NCBI GenBank assembly: GCA_002404865.1
Contig: DHKP01000004.1
Coordinates: 1-64,000, forward strand
Source: Caryophanales bacterium UBA4691
GTDB taxonomy: Bacteria > Bacillota_I > Bacilli_A > RFN20 > CAG-826
Length of the DNA stretch: 64,000 bases
Reading direction: 5' to 3'
The notes beneath the pieces are model-generated. The model had not been told where the DNA came from and did not search any database. It was given only the letters and a program-made list of their open reading frames with translations. Positions within the stretch are counted from its first letter, which is position 1, and each line of letters opens with the position of its first letter. Shown here piece after piece: positions 15,187-24,400 of the stretch. A program made the translations under genes and the position numbers.

Positions 15187-17672
15187 TCCACGCTTTTTAA
15201 CGATTCCACCATTTTGATTTTTTTCGTTTTCATAGAGAAAACAAAATTGACTAAGAATGCGGTGATGAAAGAAAGCCCAAAGGCAAAAACAAACGATACG
15301 GGCTTGATGAAATATAGATATTCTACAAGCTCAACAACATTTGTACCCATTACTAAGTATAAGAATGGATATCCTAGCAAAACTCCAATGCTCGCTCCGA
15401 TTAACGTAAGCGACATCGTCTCAAATAAAAGCGATAAAGCAATTTCATTTCGCTTAAAACCAAGGACTTTCAAAGTAGCGATATCACGACTCCGTTCCCG
15501 GAAATTCATTAAGGATAAATTGTACAAAACAACCAAAGCCAGAAGGAGGGCGAATACTTTCACCGCGTTAGTCATGGTAATGACTCCACTCATGACATCT
15601 TTAATATAAAGGTTCCATTCTTCCGTTGTTTGGCTACTTAAAACATAATTCTTTTTTAAAATTTCTTGGTTCACCTCACTAGGAGCAACACCATCCTTTA
15701 AATATATTTGGGCGCCAGAATAAGAAAATGAAACATCTTTAAACAAAGAAATATCTTCGTGAACCATGATGCCATGATACGCAAAAGCCTCGTAAATCAT
15801 CCCTATTTTCGCAGAATACACTTGACCACCGTAACTGAAGAACATTTTGTCTCCTACTTGACATTTAGTTAGCCGAGCCACTTTTTTAGAAACCGCAACT
15901 TCTTCTTTGCCAAAAGTGATTTTATAACAGCGAGAATTCTCTGAAACAACATAGAGATGGCTATTCGCTTGGGGTCCGTCTTCTTTATATATCAATGAAT
16001 TGAAAGCGGATGTCGGTTCTACCGCACTAATTCCAGAAATAGGCGCCAAATCGTCAATGACATCGCTTTTAGACATAGTTTGGTTAAAGGTGACGGATAT
16101 ATCTGAATTTTTGAGAGTTGATAAATCATTATCAATGCCGTAATAGACTGTATCTTCAATGCCAAAGCCACAAAGTAATAAAGCCGTGCATCCCATTACC
16201 CCTGCAATAACCATGATTGATTTTCCGATATTCAAACGAATATTGCGTAAAGCCATTTTAATGGAAAGAGAGTAGACGCTTGCCTTATTTCCCCGCGAGA
16301 TGAATTTCAAGGAATTAGGCTTTTTCGGCCTTAAAGAGTCAACTGGTTTAAGAGAAACTTCTTTATGGCAAACTAGGATTGTCGTAACGACGCTGATCGC
16401 TAAAAAAACCAGTGCGCTAAAGACCCCGTATAAAACAGGAAAAGTATAAGTTAATGGAGGCAAAGAATAAAAAATCGCGTATTTATTTCCTAGAATCTGC
16501 GGAATGAGCAATGGACCGACGATTTCTCCGATGATTACGCCTAACCCCACTAAGAAAAGAGTTAAAGAAGAATAAAGCAAATAGATTTGTCCTTTGCTAA
16601 CTCCGATTGCTTTGAGGGCGCCAATCTGCGTTCGCTCTTGCAAAATATGCTCTGAAAGGGTGGTTAATATTACCAATAAGGCGACGAAAAAGAAGACAAA
16701 CGGGAAAACAAAGGTGAATTGGCGGGCTTGCGTTACATCGTTATTAACCGTAACAAAGAAGGGCATTTCGCCTCTCGTGGTCACCATTTTGAGTTTATCA
16801 CCACCATTAGAGGCATAATAATCCTCAATTTTCTTTTTTAAGAGTGCCGATTCGGAATCGCCACCTAAAGAAATGAGGTATTGATTTCCAACATCCATTG
16901 TCTTCAAGCTTACTAAAGGAGCCAATAAAGCAATGATTTCTTGTTTCTTTCCTTCTAAAATATGCTGATTAAAAAAATCGACAAGGAGATCTTTTAGTGT
17001 CTCTTTCCCCATTAAAGCAACAGAAGAATTATAGGTACTCTTCGTAATGTTTTCAGGATATTTCATGAAACCAGTAACTTTGGTAGTGAGGGTTATTTCT
17101 TTATCGGTCAATATCTTTTTTGAATCTTCTTTTAAATAAGGTGCGAGCAAGGCGGAATAATCGGAAAGATGATAGTTAGATATATCAAAAGAGATTTGAA
17201 TTTCATCCCCGATAGAATATGTGCTAGAAAGCGAACTCGATTCACTCTTTTTCATCGCTTCATCGAGCAAAAAATAGCGATTGGAAGATAAATTCAAAGA
17301 AGACGTATCACCATAAGGCTTAGAAACCTTTGGGGAAGAAGCGTAAACTGCCAAATAAGAATCGCGGTTTCCCAATTGAATAGGCATATAAAGCCGTTTA
17401 TCGAATATATCGTTACTAGAAAGAAAAGTCTTAATGTTTGTTTCGTCCTCTTCGCTAGTTTTAGAAACCGTAACCCACAAAGAAGCAAGATTGCCTTCGC
17501 GATAGACCGAATTGACACGATGCTCAAAGCTTTCGGCATTTGCAAGCAAACCGACAAAAAGAGTCATCGCAATAGCCCCAATCATGATAATGGAAAGGAA
17601 CTGGGTCCAACCTTTCTTCAAAGAACGTAACCCACTACGAAACAATAATGAAAAAGTAGATACTCTCACCAT
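15183..17672 (-). CDS. ABC transporter permease with two FtsX domains (MacB/LolE-type)
   Basis: 829 residues. An N-terminal span (about 20-45) is followed by a large extracytoplasmic region, an FtsX three-span block (about 320-445, with ERTQIGALKAIGVSKGQIY), a further span near 485-505, a second extracytoplasmic region and a second FtsX block (about 700-815, with ERSRDIATLKVLGFKRNEI). Such double-FtsX permeases work with an ATPase to move lipids, peptides or antimicrobials across or off the membrane by mechanotransmission. It overlaps the upstream ATPase gene by 7 bases. Substrate not predictable. Confidence 0.9.
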   Translation of the reverse strand: MVRVSTFSLLFRSGLRSLKKGWTQFLSIIMIGAIAMTLFVGLLANAESFEHRVNSVYREGNLASLWVTVSKTSEEDETNIKTFLSSNDIFDKRLYMPIQLGNRDSYLAVYASSPKVSKPYGDTSSLNLSSNRYFLLDEAMKKSESSSLSSTYSIGDEIQISFDISNYHLSDYSALLAPYLKEDSKKILTDKEITLTTKVTGFMKYPENITKSTYNSSVALMGKETLKDLLVDFFNQHILEGKKQEIIALLAPLVSLKTMDVGNQYLISLGGDSESALLKKKIEDYYASNGGDKLKMVTTRGEMPFFVTVNNDVTQARQFTFVFPFVFFFVALLVILTTLSEHILQERTQIGALKAIGVSKGQIYLLYSSLTLFLVGLGVIIGEIVGPLLIPQILGNKYAIFYSLPPLTYTFPVLYGVFSALVFLAISVVTTILVCHKEVSLKPVDSLRPKKPNSLKFISRGNKASVYSLSIKMALRNIRLNIGKSIMVIAGVMGCTALLLCGFGIEDTVYYGIDNDLSTLKNSDISVTFNQTMSKSDVIDDLAPISGISAVEPTSAFNSLIYKEDGPQANSHLYVVSENSRCYKITFGKEEVAVSKKVARLTKCQVGDKMFFSYGGQVYSAKIGMIYEAFAYHGIMVHEDISLFKDVSFSYSGAQIYLKDGVAPSEVNQEILKKNYVLSSQTTEEWNLYIKDVMSGVITMTNAVKVFALLLALVVLYNLSLMNFRERSRDIATLKVLGFKRNEIALSLLFETMSLTLIGASIGVLLGYPFLYLVMGTNVVELVEYLYFIKPVSFVFAFGLSFITAFLVNFVFSMKTKKIKMVESLKSVE

Positions 17673-18370
17673 TCGATCTCCTCAATCCGTTTTGGGTTAG
17701 AATTTTTTGAATCTTCAACGATTGTTCCATCGCTGATTCGAAGCAAGCGGTCCGCGCAGCAAGCGATTTTCGAGTTATGAGTGACAATGATTACGGTCTT
17801 ATGATAAGTCACGCTTATTTTCTTTAACAAACACAAAATCGAAGCTCCGGTTTTGCTATCCAAGGCCCCAGTGGGTTCGTCGCAAAGGAGTAAACGGGGA
17901 TTTTTCACTATTGCGCGCGCGATTGCCACACGCTGTTGCTCGCCGCCCGATAATTGGGCAGGGAAATTCCTAGCCCGTTTTTCTAAACCAACATCCTTCA
18001 AAATTTGTTTGGAATCGAATGGATCTAGTGCCACGCTTGCGGCTAGTTCAACGTTTTCTAGCGCACTCAAATTAGGCAACAGATTATAAAATTGAAATAC
18101 GAAGCCAATATCAACTCTACGAAATAATTCCAATCTTTTTAAGTTATATTTAGCAATGTCTTCACTATCGATATAATAAGACCCACTCGTCGCATTATCC
18201 ATGCCGCCAAGTAAGTTCAACAATGTACTTTTGCCTGCTCCAGAGGGGCCTAAAATCACTGCGAAAGACCCCTCTTCTAAGGAAAAAGAGATGTCGGAGA
18301 GAGCAACAACTTCATTAGGCAAGCCCGCATTGTAAATCTTTTTTAGGTTTTTTACTTCGATTTGACTCAT
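17666..18370 (-). CDS. ABC transporter ATP-binding protein (MacB/LolD type)
   Basis: 234 residues from ATG 18370. Walker A GPSGAGKST (near 40-48), Q-loop, signature LSGGEQQRVAIARAI, and Walker B LLLCDEPTGALD are all intact. It powers the double-FtsX permease encoded immediately downstream, with a 7-base overlap. Start: the frame is open 20 codons further, but AAAGGAG lies just before the ATG at MSQIEV and the extra residues are not family-like. It sits 70 bases after an AraC-type regulator gene on the same strand, which probably controls it. Confidence 0.92.
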   Translation of the reverse strand: MSQIEVKNLKKIYNAGLPNEVVALSDISFSLEEGSFAVILGPSGAGKSTLLNLLGGMDNATSGSYYIDSEDIAKYNLKRLELFRRVDIGFVFQFYNLLPNLSALENVELAASVALDPFDSKQILKDVGLEKRARNFPAQLSGGEQQRVAIARAIVKNPRLLLCDEPTGALDSKTGASILCLLKKISVTYHKTVIIVTHNSKIACCADRLLRISDGTIVEDSKNSNPKRIEEIEW

Positions 18371-18439
18371 CCTTTTTCTCCTTTTGGCATTTGCTATTTT
18401 ACCAAAAAAAGGGAGACAAATAGTTGACAATATCGCTTT

Positions 18440-19903
18440 CTATGAATTTTCTAGTTTCCGCAAGCGAATAGGAGAGTAACCGAAATATCTCTTAAAGCAA
18501 GTTGAAAAATAATAAGGATTCTCATATCCCACTTTCACGGCAACTTGCACAATGCGGTTACTAGGATCAGCGAGCAAACGTTTCGCTTCTTCCATTCTGA
18601 TTTTTTTGAGCGTCTTAATAAAGGTCGTGCCATTATTTTTGAAAAGAGCGTAAATATAGGAATGAGAATACCCAAGTTCTTTGGATATCCGATCAATGGA
18701 AAGGCTATTCTCCATAAAATGCTTTTGAAGAAATAGCATAATGCTTCTAAACGCCTTTTCTCCGCCGTGAGGTTGTCTTAAGCTTTGATTAATCAGAGAG
18801 ATTTCCGTCACCAAATCTTCGAAAAAAGTGAGGATGCTTTCTTTTTCTTTCTTCGAATAAAGAATTTTTAGCAAAGCAAAATAGGACTCATAAGTCCCGT
18901 ACAATTTCTCCAAAGAAGCGCAGCTAGTAAGTAGCGAATTCAATAGTTGGTTTAGCAATAGCAAATAGCTATCCTTATAATCAATAGACCCAATCTTTCT
19001 AAGCAATCCCCGCAATAGAGAGAGCGATTCTATTTTCTTCCCATATAGTAACGCATACCCCAAGTTTTGAAATTGAGTCTCCTCGACTTTCATAACGCTT
19101 TTCTCTTTTTGAATTAAGTCTTCATAAAATAAAACCAGTCCTTTGCCAAGAACGGGGCGATACGTCAAGCCTTTTTCGGCTTCCCTAAATAGTTTTCGGC
19201 AAGAAAAAGTTCCTTCTTTATAACGTGTCGTCTCACTTACTCCGCAAGAAAAGGAAAGATCATTATCCCTTTTGGCTTTAAATAGAACCGATGATAATTT
19301 TTGTTGTAATTGAAAAAGAGTTAAAGGCTCGTTGGCGGACAATAAAACTCCAAAAAATGTCGAAAATTCAAACAAGAAATAAGGATAGCCTCCGAAATAT
19401 TGCCTTAACCCCTTTTCCAAAGAGTAGCGTCCTTTTTCGTAATCATAATAATCAAGTGATTCCTCTTCTTTATCAAAATCAAAAAGGATAAAAGTGACAT
19501 ATCTTTCTTTTAAAAGAATTCCATCTTCGGCTAGCCTATTTGTAAATTCACTAGGAACGCTATTCAGGGTAACAAGTCGCAACAAGTCTTCGTGTTGTCT
19601 ACTCATTAAAGGGGTAACGCGCATCAAACTTTTCTCTTCGCTTTCTCCATCCTTAAAAAACGCTTCACACTTTTCGATAAACGTTTCTGCTTTTGCTTCT
19701 TTAAAATAAACCGTTTCACATGAAGAAGAATCACGAAACGGAAACATAGAAATTACGCTCAGTAAATATTTCCTCTTCTCGCTAAGATTTTCAAATGGAT
19801 AAAAGGCACACTCCAATTCGAAGTAGCCTTTTTCTTTCAAAAAGAAAGAACGCAATTTCTCTACTTCTTCATTAGTTTCAACAAGGATGAAAAGGCGATA
19901 CAT
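18440..19903 (-). CDS. AraC-family regulator with YesN-like layout and degenerate receiver
   Basis: 487 residues. The C-terminus (about 385-485) is a full AraC two-helix-turn-helix domain: LSIDRISKELGYSHSYIYALFKNN and the recognition part VAVKVGYENPYYFSTCFKRYFGYSP. The N-terminus (MYRLFILVETNEEVEKL) starts like a response-regulator receiver but the acidic pair (VDDE) is replaced and no phospho-acceptor Asp is evident by position. The middle is a long helical/GGDEF-remnant-like region as in YesN proteins. It precedes the ABC exporter genes on the same strand and probably regulates them. Phosphorylation-independent signalling is inference. Confidence 0.8.
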   Translation of the reverse strand: MYRLFILVETNEEVEKLRSFFLKEKGYFELECAFYPFENLSEKRKYLLSVISMFPFRDSSSCETVYFKEAKAETFIEKCEAFFKDGESEEKSLMRVTPLMSRQHEDLLRLVTLNSVPSEFTNRLAEDGILLKERYVTFILFDFDKEEESLDYYDYEKGRYSLEKGLRQYFGGYPYFLFEFSTFFGVLLSANEPLTLFQLQQKLSSVLFKAKRDNDLSFSCGVSETTRYKEGTFSCRKLFREAEKGLTYRPVLGKGLVLFYEDLIQKEKSVMKVEETQFQNLGYALLYGKKIESLSLLRGLLRKIGSIDYKDSYLLLLNQLLNSLLTSCASLEKLYGTYESYFALLKILYSKKEKESILTFFEDLVTEISLINQSLRQPHGGEKAFRSIMLFLQKHFMENSLSIDRISKELGYSHSYIYALFKNNGTTFIKTLKKIRMEEAKRLLADPSNRIVQVAVKVGYENPYYFSTCFKRYFGYSPIRLRKLENS

Positions 19904-20007
19904 TATCCCATAATAGCGTTCGTCTTTTCGAAATTAAAGTCACCTACCTTCAGCTTATTTTCTCGTTTCATTAATTAGTATTATTCATTATGTTTCTTTC
20001 CCTAGCC

Positions 20008-20054
20008 CAAAAAAGAAAAAATCCCTTGAAAAAAGAATTATCTCTAGGGATTTT
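20008..20054 (-). terminator. Candidate terminator downstream of uxaC
   Basis: AAAATCCCT (20018-20026) pairs with AGGGATTTT (20046-20054) across a 19-base loop. On the minus strand the stem runs into TTTCTTTTTTT. It lies about 75 bases beyond the uxaC stop. Confidence 0.55.
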
Positions 20055-20129
20055 CACTTTGCTTAATGAAGAGTTAAGAGAAACAAAAAACGCTTGGAAG
20101 CTAAATAAAAAAATGATTCGTTTGCTTAT

Positions 20130-21458
20130 TTATAGAGAAAAACGCTCTTTGATGTTCTCATAGCTGATTTTTCTCGCTAGAATTTTCGCATCGCTTAAAG
20201 GGTATTCTCCCCCATCGACTTTTTCGCCTAAGAAAGTAGCTAAAATCCTCCGGAAAAAATCAAAACGGGAATAGCTTGAGAAGGAACGAGAATCAGTAAG
20301 CATGCCTAAGTGAGTTCCAAGCAAAGCGTATTCGCTGATGGTTTCAAGATTGTTGCGGATGCCAATTAGCGTATCATTGAACCACCACGCCGCCCCGATT
20401 AGAACGTCGCGGAAAGCGCCACTAATAGAAGCAATCGCTTTTAGCGATTCAGGATTTAACGTGTAGAGAACGATCGTTGGCCTTTGCTCCTCTAAGAACT
20501 GATTCAAGAAGAGAATCAGATCATAAAGGCTATTTTCTTCGCCAATGACGTCGAATCCTCGGTCAGCTCCTAAACGTTCATACATCAAACGATTCGCGTT
20601 ACGAATGACGGAGAAATGAATTTGGGCAAGAAGGTTCCTTTTTTTGTATTCTTTCATTAAAAACACAAGCAAGTACCCAAAAAGACGATCTTTTTCTGTC
20701 GGATTCAAAGAACCACGTTTTAAATACAAATCTCTAGCTTCAATCTCATTTGCGTAACTCTTTGGGAAATTCGTAAATCCGTGGTCGGCGATTTTGCAGC
20801 CTTTGCTCACGAAATAATCCAATCGATCTACGATTGCTTTTTGGAGCAATTCCAAAGTGGATAAAGAGTAGCCGACTGCTTTTCCTAGTTCCTCTAAATA
20901 AGAAGGGGAGAAATCGTAAAGCCTATCAGGACGGAAGGTAGGAGTAACTTTCACATTACTAAACTCCCCATGATCGTTTAAAGACTCGATTGGGTCATTG
21001 GTCGTCGCAACAAAACAGACATTGAATTTCCTAAGCAGCTTACGGGTAGATAATTTAGAAAGCTCTTCGTTTGCCTTTTTGTAGATGGTTTCGGCTGTAT
21101 CTTCATTAAGAGGCGAAGAGATGCCAAACACTTGTTTTAATTCAAAATGCGTCCAGTAATATAAGGGATTACCACATAAAGCAGGCATAATCGAAGCGTA
21201 TTTCAAAAACTTATCGTGATAAGAAGCGTTTCCCGTAATAAAACGTTCGTCCACATTCATCATTCGTAGGGCCCGCCACTTATAATGGTCAGCGCCTAGC
21301 CAAAGTTCGCCAATATCATTGAATCGTTTGTCGTCGCGAATCGCTTTTTGGTCTAAGTGACAATGATAATCAATAATGGGTAGCGTTTTGATTGATTCGT
21401 AAATCGCCTTGCTTGCTTCTCCTTTTAATAGGACGCTGTCGTTAAAAAAATCATTCAT
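20130..21458 (-). CDS. uxaC: Glucuronate isomerase
   Basis: 442 residues, somewhat shorter than the usual 460-470. The metal-binding DYHCHLD (His32, His34) near the N-terminus and the TNDP, RPDR and YTLNPESL blocks fit UxaC. It isomerises D-glucuronate to D-fructuronate, and galacturonate to tagaturonate. Third and last gene of the uxuA-SDR-uxaC minus-strand operon; no tagaturonate-branch genes are present, so glucuronate is the likely substrate. An AGGT site precedes the ATG. Confidence 0.93.
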   Translation of the reverse strand: MNDFFNDSVLLKGEASKAIYESIKTLPIIDYHCHLDQKAIRDDKRFNDIGELWLGADHYKWRALRMMNVDERFITGNASYHDKFLKYASIMPALCGNPLYYWTHFELKQVFGISSPLNEDTAETIYKKANEELSKLSTRKLLRKFNVCFVATTNDPIESLNDHGEFSNVKVTPTFRPDRLYDFSPSYLEELGKAVGYSLSTLELLQKAIVDRLDYFVSKGCKIADHGFTNFPKSYANEIEARDLYLKRGSLNPTEKDRLFGYLLVFLMKEYKKRNLLAQIHFSVIRNANRLMYERLGADRGFDVIGEENSLYDLILFLNQFLEEQRPTIVLYTLNPESLKAIASISGAFRDVLIGAAWWFNDTLIGIRNNLETISEYALLGTHLGMLTDSRSFSSYSRFDFFRRILATFLGEKVDGGEYPLSDAKILARKISYENIKERFSL

Positions 21459-21479
21459 AAAATTACCTAGGTTTAAAAA

Positions 21480-22334
21480 TCAAACGCCACTATAAGCGCT
21501 GAATCCGCCATCAATTGGAAGAACGATGCCCGTGATGAAAGAACTTGCTTTAGAATCTGATAAGAATAGAACTGCGCCAAGAAGCTCTTCTGGCAGTCCG
21601 AATCTTCCCATTGGCGTGTTATTTAAAATCTTATTCGAACGTGCTGAAGGCGTACCATCCGGATTGAAAAGCAAGGCCTTATTTTGAGCAGTCGCGAAGA
21701 AACCAGGTGCGATAGCGTTGACACGAATATCCGACTTTGCAAAATGGGTTGCGAGCCATTTCGTGAAATTGCTGACACCAGCTTTAGCAGCGCTATAGGC
21801 CGGAATCTTCGTTAAAGGTGTGAAAGCGTTCATCGAAGAAATATTCAAAATCGAGCACCCCTTTTTTTCGAGCATGTCTTTAGCAAACACTTGTGTTGGG
21901 AGCAACGTGCCTAAAATATTGAGATTGAAGACAAATTCAAATCCTTCGGTTTTCAAATCAAAGAAGGAGATGGTGGAGAAATCTAACTTAGGAGCGAAAA
22001 ATTCCTGACTCGTCGTTGCTTTTGGCGAATTGCCACCAGCTCCATTGATGAGAACATCACACGTCCCAAAATCTTTTAAGACGGCTTCATGCGCTTTTTC
22101 TAGCGAAGCCTTATCTAAAACATTGGCTTCGTAGCCCTTTGCGATGCCGCCTTCTTGACGTATTTCAGCGGCTTTTGCTTCCGCGCTGGATAGGTGCAAA
22201 TCCAAAATCGCCACTTTCGCACCCGCTAAAGCAAAGGCTTCCGCCATTTTGGAACACAAAACGCCTCCGCCGCCGGTAATGACAACTACTTTTCCTTTAT
22301 AATCGATAAATAATGGTAAATCTTCTTTTTTCAT
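21480..22334 (-). CDS. SDR-family D-mannonate oxidoreductase (fructuronate reductase)
   Basis: 284 residues. A short-chain dehydrogenase: NAD(P) motif TGGGGVL at 20-26, NGAGGN (about 97-102), active-site Tyr180 and Lys184 in YSAAKAG. It resembles the SDR-type mannonate oxidoreductase that replaces classic UxuB in many Firmicutes (YjmF type). Placed between uxaC and uxuA, it would reduce D-fructuronate to D-mannonate. The TSQEFFAPK insertion after NGAGGNSPKA is typical of that subfamily as I recall it. AAAGGA precedes the ATG. Confidence 0.88.
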   Translation of the reverse strand: MKKEDLPLFIDYKGKVVVITGGGGVLCSKMAEAFALAGAKVAILDLHLSSAEAKAAEIRQEGGIAKGYEANVLDKASLEKAHEAVLKDFGTCDVLINGAGGNSPKATTSQEFFAPKLDFSTISFFDLKTEGFEFVFNLNILGTLLPTQVFAKDMLEKKGCSILNISSMNAFTPLTKIPAYSAAKAGVSNFTKWLATHFAKSDIRVNAIAPGFFATAQNKALLFNPDGTPSARSNKILNNTPMGRFGLPEELLGAVLFLSDSKASSFITGIVLPIDGGFSAYSGV

Positions 22335-22348
22335 TGCTTTGTCCTTTC

Positions 22349-23392
22349 TTATTTTTTAAAGCGAGATATCGCTTCGAACAATCCATTGATGTACATGCAT
22401 CCTAGCGCGCGGTCATATAAGCCATATCCGGGTTTTCCATTCTCACCAAAGATATTTCTTCCATGATCTGGGCGAACATATCCATCAAAGCCATTATCTA
22501 GCAAGTTTTTGACGATAAGAGGGATATCAAGAGAGCCTGATTGGGAGAAATGGCCGACTTCAGTAAAGGAATCTTTATCATCCGTGAAGAGAATATTGCG
22601 TAGATGCACGAAATAGATTCGTTTCGCTTTAGCGTACTTTGCCGCTAAGTAAGGAATGTCGTTTTTCTTGGAAGCCCCTAAGCTCCCTGTGCATAAAGTT
22701 AAACCATTATGAATATTCGGAACGGCTTCAAATAGGTGATCGATATCTTTTTCATTGGAAACAATGCGAGGGAGCGAGAACACGTCCCAAGGAGGATCAT
22801 CTGGGTGAATCGCCATCGAGATATTATATTGATCGCATATCGGCATAATAGCGTTTAAGAAATAGACAAGGTTCTCAAATAGCCGTTCGTGGGAAACGTG
22901 ACGGTATTTATCTAATAAGGCTTGGAGTTCATCGGGGGTATAGGATTCGTCCCATCCAGGAAGATGAAGATGCTTAGGATCAATCTTATCAAAATCATCA
23001 CGCGAATAGCTAAGCGCCTCACTCCCATCCGCTAAGCGATGATGCATATCCGTCCTCAGCCAATCGAAAACGGGCATGAAGTTATAGCAAACGACTTTAA
23101 CGCCATGCTTCCCGCAAAGCGCTAAATTCTTCTTAAAAATTTCAATATGCTCATCACGCTTATTCGTTCCCATTTTGATGTCTTCAGATACAGGAATCGA
23201 TTCGATGACTTCTAGTTTCATTCCGTTATCTGTAACAGCTTTTTTTAATGAAATAAGAGAATTTTCTCCCCACTCTTCCCCTGCTTTTACATCATAGATA
23301 GAAGAGACAATTGTCGAAAGATTAGGTATCTCGCGAATGTAAGAAAGAGGGATAGAATCATCGAAACCATACCAACGAAAAGATAGTTTCAT
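22349..23392 (-). CDS. uxuA: Mannonate dehydratase
   Basis: 347 residues of the UxuA TIM-barrel family; the N-terminus MKLSFRWYGFDDSIPL and the MAIHPDDPPW, LTLCTGSLGA and PDHGRN blocks with metal-ligand His/Cys/Asp residues are characteristic. It dehydrates D-mannonate to 2-keto-3-deoxygluconate (KDG), the substrate of the KDG kinase at 33.1-34.1 kb. First gene of the minus-strand operon, with AGGAGG before the ATG and a promoter whose -35 abuts a pair of ATTGCAAT boxes. Slightly short compared with E. coli UxuA (394), as usual in Firmicutes. Confidence 0.95.
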   Translation of the reverse strand: MKLSFRWYGFDDSIPLSYIREIPNLSTIVSSIYDVKAGEEWGENSLISLKKAVTDNGMKLEVIESIPVSEDIKMGTNKRDEHIEIFKKNLALCGKHGVKVVCYNFMPVFDWLRTDMHHRLADGSEALSYSRDDFDKIDPKHLHLPGWDESYTPDELQALLDKYRHVSHERLFENLVYFLNAIMPICDQYNISMAIHPDDPPWDVFSLPRIVSNEKDIDHLFEAVPNIHNGLTLCTGSLGASKKNDIPYLAAKYAKAKRIYFVHLRNILFTDDKDSFTEVGHFSQSGSLDIPLIVKNLLDNGFDGYVRPDHGRNIFGENGKPGYGLYDRALGCMYINGLFEAISRFKK

Positions 23393-23421
23393 ATAGCCTC
23401 CTGAATTTTTAATTCGAAACC

Positions 23422-23479
23422 ATTTTAACGATGGGGACTAAATCAAACAATTGCAATAACAAAGCGGAAAAATTGCATT
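23422..23479 (-). promoter_or_regulatory. uxuA promoter with paired AraC-type boxes
   Basis: On the minus strand: AATGCAAT (23479-23472), 14 bases, ATTGCAAT (23457-23450), whose last T is also the first base of the -35 TTGTTT (23450-23445); then a 17-base spacer and TAAAAT (23427-23422). The two boxes are 22 bp apart, two helical turns, as expected for an AraC-family activator touching RNA polymerase. The same geometry recurs before the symporter gene. Confidence 0.65.
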
Positions 23480-23524
23480 TATTGAATATGAAAAGTGGAT
23501 TATTTTCTTCTTTAAAATCATTAA

Positions 23525-23554
23525 ATTGCAATCTTTTTTAATGAAGTTTGCATT
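23525..23554 (+). promoter_or_regulatory. Second AraC-type box pair before araC
   Basis: ATTGCAAT (23525-23532), 14 bases, TTTGCATT (23547-23554): the same 22-bp repeat as at uxuA and the symporter. No good -10 follows at 17 bases on the plus strand, so it could serve autoregulation or looping with the uxuA pair 75 bp away. Confidence 0.5.
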
Positions 23555-23603
23555 TATTCACATATTCGTGTACCATCATTTGCATTGGAAGGAAAAGAAA
23601 AAC

Positions 23604-24383
23604 ATGTTTCAATTTGTTCATCAAGAAATCGATTTTTCCCACAAGCTTGACTACGCATCCTCGCCCAAAGACGAATACAGCAAACATATGCACTCATTTT
23701 ATGAGTTGTTGTTTTTTGTTAGAGGGGATGTCGACTATCATGTCGAAAGTGAAACGCGACACTTGAAAGGCGGCGATATCATCCTCATGAATCCAGGCAA
23801 ATATCACTTCGCTAACGCTAACCATAACGTCAGCTACGAACGCTATGTTTTAAAATTTCCTACGCGTTACGTTCCTGAATCTTTGGCAGATCGATTAAAG
23901 AACGCTTATCCTTTCTTTTCAAGCAACCGTTATGTTGAAAGTATCGTCAAAGGCTTAGATGGTCTTTACGATTTGTTTAATGATGGCGATATGTATTTAA
24001 TGTCTAGAAGCAAAATCGTCGAAATTTTGGTGTATCTAGCCAATGTTAGACAAGGTTCTCCGGAATTTAAAAACGATGACATCATTTCTACGATCATTGA
24101 TTACATCCAAGGGCATTTGCAAGAGGGGTTAACATTGGAAAGCATCGCCAATGACTTGCATTATTCCGAATTATATTTGTCCAATCAGTTCAAGAAAACA
24201 ATGCGCTGTTCCTTGATGAAATACATCCGGTCGAAAAAAATCATACTTGCTCAAGCTCTCATTAAGGAAGGCAAAAAAGCGATTGATGTTGCCGAAGAAC
24301 TCGGTTTCAACGACTATTCGACCTTCTATCGCACCTATGTGAAAATTACGGGTGTCTCCCCGGCAGAAGACCGTGCCAATTAA
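23604..24383 (+). CDS. AraC-family regulator of hexuronate genes
   Basis: 259 residues from ATG 23604, which has GGAAGG upstream; the frame is open 26 codons earlier but that segment overlaps the predicted operator and is not domain-like. An N-terminal cupin (HMHSFYELLFFVRGDVDYHV and GGDIILMNPGKYHFA) is joined to a C-terminal AraC HTH pair (LTLESIANDLHYSELYLSNQFKKTM and AIDVAEELGFNDYSTFYRTY). The cupin probably senses a sugar acid. It diverges from uxuA and precedes the symporter and glycosidase; three paired ATTGCAAT sites surround it, so it is the likely pathway activator. Confidence 0.88.
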   Translation: MFQFVHQEIDFSHKLDYASSPKDEYSKHMHSFYELLFFVRGDVDYHVESETRHLKGGDIILMNPGKYHFANANHNVSYERYVLKFPTRYVPESLADRLKNAYPFFSSNRYVESIVKGLDGLYDLFNDGDMYLMSRSKIVEILVYLANVRQGSPEFKNDDIISTIIDYIQGHLQEGLTLESIANDLHYSELYLSNQFKKTMRCSLMKYIRSKKIILAQALIKEGKKAIDVAEELGFNDYSTFYRTYVKITGVSPAEDRAN

Positions 24384-24400
24384 GTCTTGGCTTGCCTTTA

